A stretch of 64,000 nt of DNA from Geodermatophilaceae bacterium URHA0031. Lineage in GTDB: Bacteria; Actinomycetota; Actinomycetes; Mycobacteriales; Geodermatophilaceae. The stretch is taken from the NCBI GenBank assembly GCA_000620205.1, contig JHVP01000009.1, forward strand, positions 1 to 64,000. Reading direction: 5' to 3'. A program made the translations under genes and the position numbers. The first letter of the stretch is position 1; each line of letters begins with the position of its first letter. Shown here one piece after another: positions 60,019 to 64,000 of this stretch. Under the pieces are notes generated by a model, which saw only the letters and a list, made by a program, of their open reading frames with translations, searched no databases and was not told the DNA's origin.

Positions 60019-60578
60019 GTGCTGGTCCTTGTCCTTGTCAGCTGGGCCCCTCGGTTGAGGAGTCCCTCTGCTCAAGAGGCGCACGGGCGGACCTGGCGAT
60101 GACAGACCGGCGCCGATCATTGACGGACGTGCGTGTTCCTGCCGGAACGTCGCCCGGTGAATCGATCTCATGGGGGTGCGCGTCCAGGGCTGTCGACGAA
60201 GCGAAACCACAGACGTGGCGATGCGAGCCGCTCTGCCAGCGTGCCGGAATTGCGATGGCCAAGGAGGTCGGGACGCGACCAGTCAGGTCGTGGCGGCAAT
60301 CGGGGGGCCGCGGCCAGCGCAGGCCCGAAAGGGGTTCTGGTTCGGCGCTCACCGTCAGTCAGAAGTGAGATCGCAGCCTGTGTCGTGATGAAGGCGGCGA
60401 ACGCCGCGAGACCGAGAAGCAGGCCGCCGACTGTGGCGTGTCCAAGGCCGAGCCCGCCGAGCATGCCCGGTCGCAAATCACCGAAGCCATGTCGGCGAAG
60501 CGCCAGCACGCCGATCGCCGGCAGCCAGCACCTGCCACGGCCCCCTTGGCTATGTCACCCCCCATGTCACCCCGAGCG
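60019..60578. other. 560-base stretch with only one doubtful gene
   Basis: Between the excisionase-like gene and the zinc-ribbon gene no convincing gene is found. One weak minus-strand candidate (60168-60509) and three 12-base-spaced GTCACC repeats at its right end are listed separately. Confidence 0.5.
60168..60509 (-). CDS. Doubtful small membrane protein
   Basis: A possible 113-residue protein with one hydrophobic segment (GGLLLGLAAFAAFITTQAAI, about 28-47) and an Arg/Pro-rich tail. The GTG start at 60509 has no clear ribosome site. The direction agrees with the neighbouring element genes, and small membrane proteins are common in such elements, but I recognise no family. Confidence 0.3.
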   Translation of the reverse strand: MLALRRHGFGDLRPGMLGGLGLGHATVGGLLLGLAAFAAFITTQAAISLLTDGERRTRTPFGPALAAAPRLPPRPDWSRPDLLGHRNSGTLAERLASPRLWFRFVDSPGRAPP

Positions 60579-60583
60579 TCACC
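60554..60583. repeat. Three GTCACC repeats at 12-base spacing
   Basis: GTCACC occurs at 60554, 60566 and 60578, exactly 12 bases apart, with different bases between. The last copy overlaps the stop codon of the zinc-ribbon gene. The regular phase suggests protein binding (an iteron-like or operator array) rather than coding; not proven. Confidence 0.4.
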
Positions 60584-61070
60584 GGCGGTGGGGACGCCGC
60601 CGGAGGGCAGCGATGACCTCATCGACCGCCCGGGCGAGCGCCGTCAGGTCCCGGTCATAGATGAGTCCGCAATCGATCTGCCCGGTGAGCTGTTGAAGCA
60701 GGTCGGCCCACTCGCCGTGTCGCGGCGCCTTGATAGGCCTCGGCGGAGCGGGGGTGACAATGACCCGCTCGACGATTTCAACCGCACATCGGCCTGAGGC
60801 CGCCGCGCGCTTCTGTTCCCACGCCCGCTTGCGGCAGGTGGCCGAGCACCACTTGGGGATGGGTCGACGGCTCCGCGGCGTGATCGGACTTCCGCACCAC
60901 CCGCAGTCGGTCGCGGCCCCCCGGCGCGCGCTGCCGTCCGCGCTATCGGGCGCCGCTTCCCGAGCCGGTGAGCGGCCTTGTCGAGCTGCGGCGCGCTCCT
61001 GCTGCTGGCGCCTTTGCCGCTCGCGCTCACGGCGACGAGCCCGGTAATCACCGCTTCCTCTGCTGCCCAT
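60579..61070 (-). CDS. Zinc-ribbon protein of a mobile element, unknown function
   Basis: About 163 residues. The first 55 are a highly charged Arg/Gln/Glu coil (RRERERQRRQQQERAAARQ). A four-cysteine zinc knuckle follows: CGWCG, then WCSATCRKRAWEQ, with spacing C-x2-C-x15-C-x3-C. The C-terminal 70 residues are helical with Trp and Leu. It resembles small zinc-binding proteins carried on actinobacterial integrative elements, but I cannot name a function. ATG 61070 is taken; GTG 61088 is also in frame, and neither has a clear ribosome site. Confidence 0.6.
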   Translation of the reverse strand: MGSRGSGDYRARRRERERQRRQQQERAAARQGRSPAREAAPDSADGSARRGAATDCGWCGSPITPRSRRPIPKWCSATCRKRAWEQKRAAASGRCAVEIVERVIVTPAPPRPIKAPRHGEWADLLQQLTGQIDCGLIYDRDLTALARAVDEVIAALRRRPHRR

Positions 61071-61364
61071 GCGCTCGAGGCTGCGCACATACGTGCATCA
61101 ACTCGTCACCACGAATTAGGGACCGCCTGGTGCATGAGGTGAGATCGATTGCAATCTTGATCGTTGCGCCGGGCGATGAGAACTGCGAGGAGACTGCTGT
61201 TGCCGGCCGGCGACGCCTTGACACATTGGTGCTTCAAGCCCGGTGAGGTGTATGGCGCGGGGTCCTCGGGCGCGCTGGATTGTTGCCGTGGAGCACGTGG
61301 GTCTGTCTCCGGTCAGGGGGCCCTCCGGTCGGCGCCGCATGTCTCCGAAGGGGAGTGGTGCCAC
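61071..61364. other. Non-coding stretch before the IS110 transposase (possible IS left end)
   Basis: No gene is seen in 294 bases. In IS110-group elements the non-coding left end just upstream of the transposase encodes a structured bridge RNA that pairs with target and donor DNA. Several short GC-rich palindromic pieces lie at about 61250-61350, but I cannot define the element end or fold an RNA by hand. TTGACA at 61218-61223 has no matching -10. Confidence 0.35.
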
Positions 61365-61890
61365 GTGGAGGTGCTGTTCGACCGGGTGGCCGGTCTGGAT
61401 GTGGGCAAGGCGTCGCTAACCGCCTGCGTGCGCACCCCCGGTCCGCGGGGCCGGCGGAGTGAGACGCGGACGTTCAAGACGACGGTCGGGTCGCTGCGGG
61501 TGATGCGCGACTGGCTGGTCGGGAGCGGGGTGACGATCGCGGGGTTGGAGTTGACCTCGACGTACTGGAAGGCGCCGTTCTACTGCCTGGGGGAGGTGAT
61601 GGAGGTCTGGCTGCTCAACGCCGCGCACATGAAGGCGGTGCCGGGCCGCAAGACCGACGTCAAGGACGCCGAGTGGATCGCCCAGCTGCTCGAGCACGGA
61701 TTGCTGAGCCCGAGCATCGTGCCGCCGCCGGACATCCGCCGGCTGCGGATGCTGACCCGCTGCCGGGTGCAGCTGATGGGCGACCGCACCCGCGAGATCA
61801 CCCGACTGCAGCTGAGGCTGGAGGACGCCTCGGTCAAGCTGTCCTCGATCGCGCCCAGCCTGACCAGCGTCTCGGCGCAGGCCCGGGGTG
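61365..61890 (+). pseudogene. IS110 family transposase, C-terminally truncated
   Basis: The N-terminal DEDD (RuvC-like) domain is intact: Asp12 in VAGLDVGKA, Glu in GLELTSTYWKA, Asp residues in KTDVKDAEWIAQLLEHG, then LTRCRVQLMGDRTREITRLQ. Homology ends after about 170 residues, where the C-terminal Transposase_20 domain with its catalytic Ser should follow (full length about 400). The frame runs on to 62090 but as unrelated sequence overlapping the next gene. The GTG start has GGGGAG upstream. The element is therefore a remnant, probably not mobile. The right boundary (about 61890) is estimated. Confidence 0.8.
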
Positions 61891-61969
61891 ATGCAGCACT
61901 GGCGGAGTGGCCTCCCGCCCGCGGCGTCTGCCGGTCGCTATCATCTTCGCAATCTAGACGGGGGCCTCA

Positions 61970-64000
61970 ATGGAATACACGCAAAGCGCACTTTGGCAGC
62001 AAACGCTGGGGGATCAGGGACCGACCGATCCTCACGCTCAGGTCCGGGAGCGACTGCGCAACGCCTTCTATGACTTCCGGCGCCACGTAGAGCCACTGGC
62101 GCGAGATATCGCCATAAGTGTGCCGGATTACACGGACCACTCAATAGCTCATTGCGATGCGTTATGGGACATCGCTAGCCTCCTGACCGGCCCAAACTTC
62201 CCTATCAATCCCGCTGAGGCATACGTCCTCGGGGGCGCGTTCTTGGTCCACGACTTAGGGATGGGATTGTCGGCCTATCGAGACGGGCTAGAATCAATAT
62301 TAAACAGTGCCGAGTGGATCGACCTCCTGACGGCGAGTCAGCCAAGTTTGGCAGGCGACCTGCAGCGACAGGCTCTGTTGGACATTGCCGCCAATCCAAC
62401 GTGGAATGGCTTAACTAGCCCAGTCGTCAAGGGCCTCATAGTGCAATATATGAGAGCAAATCATGCCCTGCAAGCCGAAAATATTTTGCAGCAGCAATTT
62501 ACGTTGACATCTGGCGAAGCGTTCTATCTACTGCCTGATGCGGAGCTCCGCCTCCGGTATGGACGCATAATCGGTCAACTGGGCCGCAGTCACTGGGTCG
62601 ATGTCGATAAGCTCTCGGGAATGTTCGCAACGACGTTGGGCGTCCCAGGCGACTTCCCGCCGGAGTGGACCGTCGACGGACTGAAACTGGCCTGTATCCT
62701 GCGGCTCGCCGATGCTGCGCAAATCGACGCGCGGCGGGCTAGTCCATTGCACACGCCGCATCGTCAACCGCAGGGGGAGTCGCTCGATCACTGGCGATTT
62801 CAGGAGCGCATGTTCAGCCCGCAAATCAAATCAGGGCGACTGGTTTATACCAGTTCGGTGTCATATGACTTAAGTCTGGCCGACTCCTGGTGGCTCGCGT
62901 TCGATACCGTGAAGATGATCGATCTTGAACTGAAGCGAGTCGACGCCCTCTGTGGAGATCTGAGTCGACCTCAATTCCGCGCGAGATCAGTCGCCGGGGC
63001 GGACTCTCCTGTACGCTTTTCCAACTTCGTGCCGACCGAGGGATGGACGCCAGTCGACGCATCGCCGCATATTAGCGATGTTGACGCCGTTATATCTCGG
63101 TTAGGTGGTCGGGCGCTCTACGGCGGCGCCAACGCCAATCGGGTGCCACTTCGGGAGTTGGTTGCTAACGCTGTCGACGCAACGAGGATACGAAAAGCTG
63201 CGACAGGGCGCGAAGATGTGCCGGGCGTGGTAGTCAGCGTCCGGAGCGAAGCGGAGGCCGACTACATTTCTGTGCGGGATCATGGCATCGGAATGTCGGC
63301 TGATGACATGGTTAGATACTTGTGCAATTTCGGGTCCAGTGGCTGGCGGGGATCCGCAGTTCGAGATGTGCTGCCGGGTGCTGTTGGTAGAGGTGTAACG
63401 CCGACTGGTCGTTACGGCATTGGCTTCTTCGCATCTTTCATGGTGGCCGACCACGTAACGGTAGTTAGTCGCCCCCTTCAGGGAGGCTGGGACGACACCG
63501 TTGTCTTGGAGTTCCGCAGCGGAGCGAGCGTGCGACCGATTCTGCGTGCGGCCTCCAAGATGGAACAACTTGAAGAGCCTGGCACGCGCGTATCACTCAA
63601 GCTGAATCGTCGGCTGGGAGTTGAGAATGGCATGTTCTCAGACCTTCCGTCGGCTTGGCTGTCGAATCCGGAGGCGATAGCTCGGGAATTGCGGCCGGAT
63701 TATCTTATGCTTGACGTGTCGGTCGATCTGTGCGTAGGTAATTTGAAGTGTTCCCTTGCCGTCGCGGATGCTTGGAAGACGGCTCCTGCGGACGTCATCT
63801 TCGACGCCTTCAATTGGTATATCGCGTTGTACAGTCCCGCCGAAAGTGACGCGATGCGTCAGGCGTTCGCTCGTTTGCTCAAGCCTGTATTCTCCCCCGA
63901 TGAAGAGATTGTCGGGAGGCTCGCACTTCGTGGAGGCGCGCTGGCAGGTGGTTGGATCGAAGCCAGTCCCGCCGCAATCTATTGCGGAGGGTTTGAGGCT
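61970..64000 (+). CDS. HD-domain plus Hsp90/GHKL-type ATPase protein (partial, runs off window)
   Basis: A frame open for 677 codons from ATG 61970 to the last base, with a stop (TAG, 61955) just upstream. Residues about 50-255 form an HD-phosphohydrolase-like domain: His57/His61 in DYTDHSIAHCDALW, the His94-Asp95 pair in FLVHDLGMG, His165, and Asp248 in ILRLADAAQID. Residues about 385-545 form an Hsp90-like ATP-binding fold: N-box ELVANAVDATR (Glu396, Asn400), G1 box VRDHGIGMS (Asp437), G2 box PTGRYGIGFFASFMV. The middle and the rest after 545 are of unknown type. No signal peptide. The GGGGG before the start is a weak ribosome site. GC is near 50 percent in places against over 70 percent around it, so it was acquired laterally. 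The architecture recalls HD plus Hsp90-like proteins predicted in bacterial conflict systems; the role is inference. Confidence 0.85.
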   Translation, partial: MEYTQSALWQQTLGDQGPTDPHAQVRERLRNAFYDFRRHVEPLARDIAISVPDYTDHSIAHCDALWDIASLLTGPNFPINPAEAYVLGGAFLVHDLGMGLSAYRDGLESILNSAEWIDLLTASQPSLAGDLQRQALLDIAANPTWNGLTSPVVKGLIVQYMRANHALQAENILQQQFTLTSGEAFYLLPDAELRLRYGRIIGQLGRSHWVDVDKLSGMFATTLGVPGDFPPEWTVDGLKLACILRLADAAQIDARRASPLHTPHRQPQGESLDHWRFQERMFSPQIKSGRLVYTSSVSYDLSLADSWWLAFDTVKMIDLELKRVDALCGDLSRPQFRARSVAGADSPVRFSNFVPTEGWTPVDASPHISDVDAVISRLGGRALYGGANANRVPLRELVANAVDATRIRKAATGREDVPGVVVSVRSEAEADYISVRDHGIGMSADDMVRYLCNFGSSGWRGSAVRDVLPGAVGRGVTPTGRYGIGFFASFMVADHVTVVSRPLQGGWDDTVVLEFRSGASVRPILRAASKMEQLEEPGTRVSLKLNRRLGVENGMFSDLPSAWLSNPEAIARELRPDYLMLDVSVDLCVGNLKCSLAVADAWKTAPADVIFDAFNWYIALYSPAESDAMRQAFARLLKPVFSPDEEIVGRLALRGGALAGGWIEASPAAIYCGGFEA

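Noticed and set aside
60438-60797. Plus-strand frame over the end of the zinc-ribbon gene
   Set aside because: No motif; the minus-strand frame has the four-cysteine knuckle.
61888-62090. Extension of the IS110 frame beyond about 61890
   Set aside because: No transposase similarity after about residue 175; it overlaps the start of the HD-Hsp90 gene in another frame.
62205-63568. Short minus-strand frames in the low-GC region
   Set aside because: They lie inside the uninterrupted 677-codon plus frame with HD and Hsp90-like motifs.

Overview
This window is chromosomal DNA of a very GC-rich actinobacterium. Coding regions have a strong third-position G/C bias, GTG starts are common and Shine-Dalgarno-led overlapping genes are frequent. 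The order TPR protein, HAD phosphatase, small protein, tlyA, nadK, recN, steA, mctB, pyrG, Nudix, xerD, parA, scpA, scpB, rluB, cmk, der is the backbone known from Mycobacterium (the Rv1691-Rv1713 neighbourhood) and other Actinobacteria. I infer a Geodermatophilaceae-like organism (Blastococcus, Modestobacter or Geodermatophilus type). That family-level guess cannot be proved from the window.

Layout. 1-579: the 3' end of an rRNA operon (23S end, spacer, 5S, terminator). 706-11122: a repeat-rich TPR protein, an SSB-like protein, a DUF1015 protein and the tlyA-nadK-recN operon. 11162-15735: a fatty-acid desaturation module (PucR-type regulator, ferredoxin reductase, desaturase) and a TetR regulator. 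15899-24084: cell-division and envelope genes (SteA, MctB/SteB, a WecA/MraY-like transferase, MurJ-like flippase, GT4 glycosyltransferase and a large membrane protein). 24059-33299: pyrG, a Nudix ADP-ribose hydrolase, a PASTA-type Ser/Thr kinase, small accessory genes, alanine dehydrogenase and xerD. 33302-41540: an arginase-fold protein, then the parA-scpA-scpB-rluB chromosome segregation group, interrupted by a flavin monooxygenase and a DUF222/HNH nuclease.

41610-54436 is a pentose locus: a GH3 glycosidase, a LacI regulator with two CGAAACTTTCG operators, a CUT1 sugar ABC transporter, a ROK regulator, xylose isomerase, xylulokinase, the transporter ATPase and an aldose epimerase. Together they can import a xylo-oligosaccharide, cleave it, and convert xylose to xylulose 5-phosphate. 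54474-58298 holds an MFS exporter, chorismate mutase, cmk and der.

At 58374 a tRNA-Pro(GGG) marks the edge of an integrated element that runs off the window. It carries a tyrosine integrase facing the tRNA, an excisionase-like protein, a zinc-ribbon protein and a decayed IS110 transposase. Its cargo includes a gene of clearly lower GC that is open to the last base of the window (61970-64000). It encodes an HD-type domain followed by an Hsp90/GHKL-type ATPase domain. This is the most unusual gene present and the best candidate for part of a poorly described conflict or defence system; its function is inference only.

A recurring regulatory feature is a TANNNT -10 element placed 6-8 bases before a GTG codon. 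It occurs at six genes and suggests leaderless transcripts.
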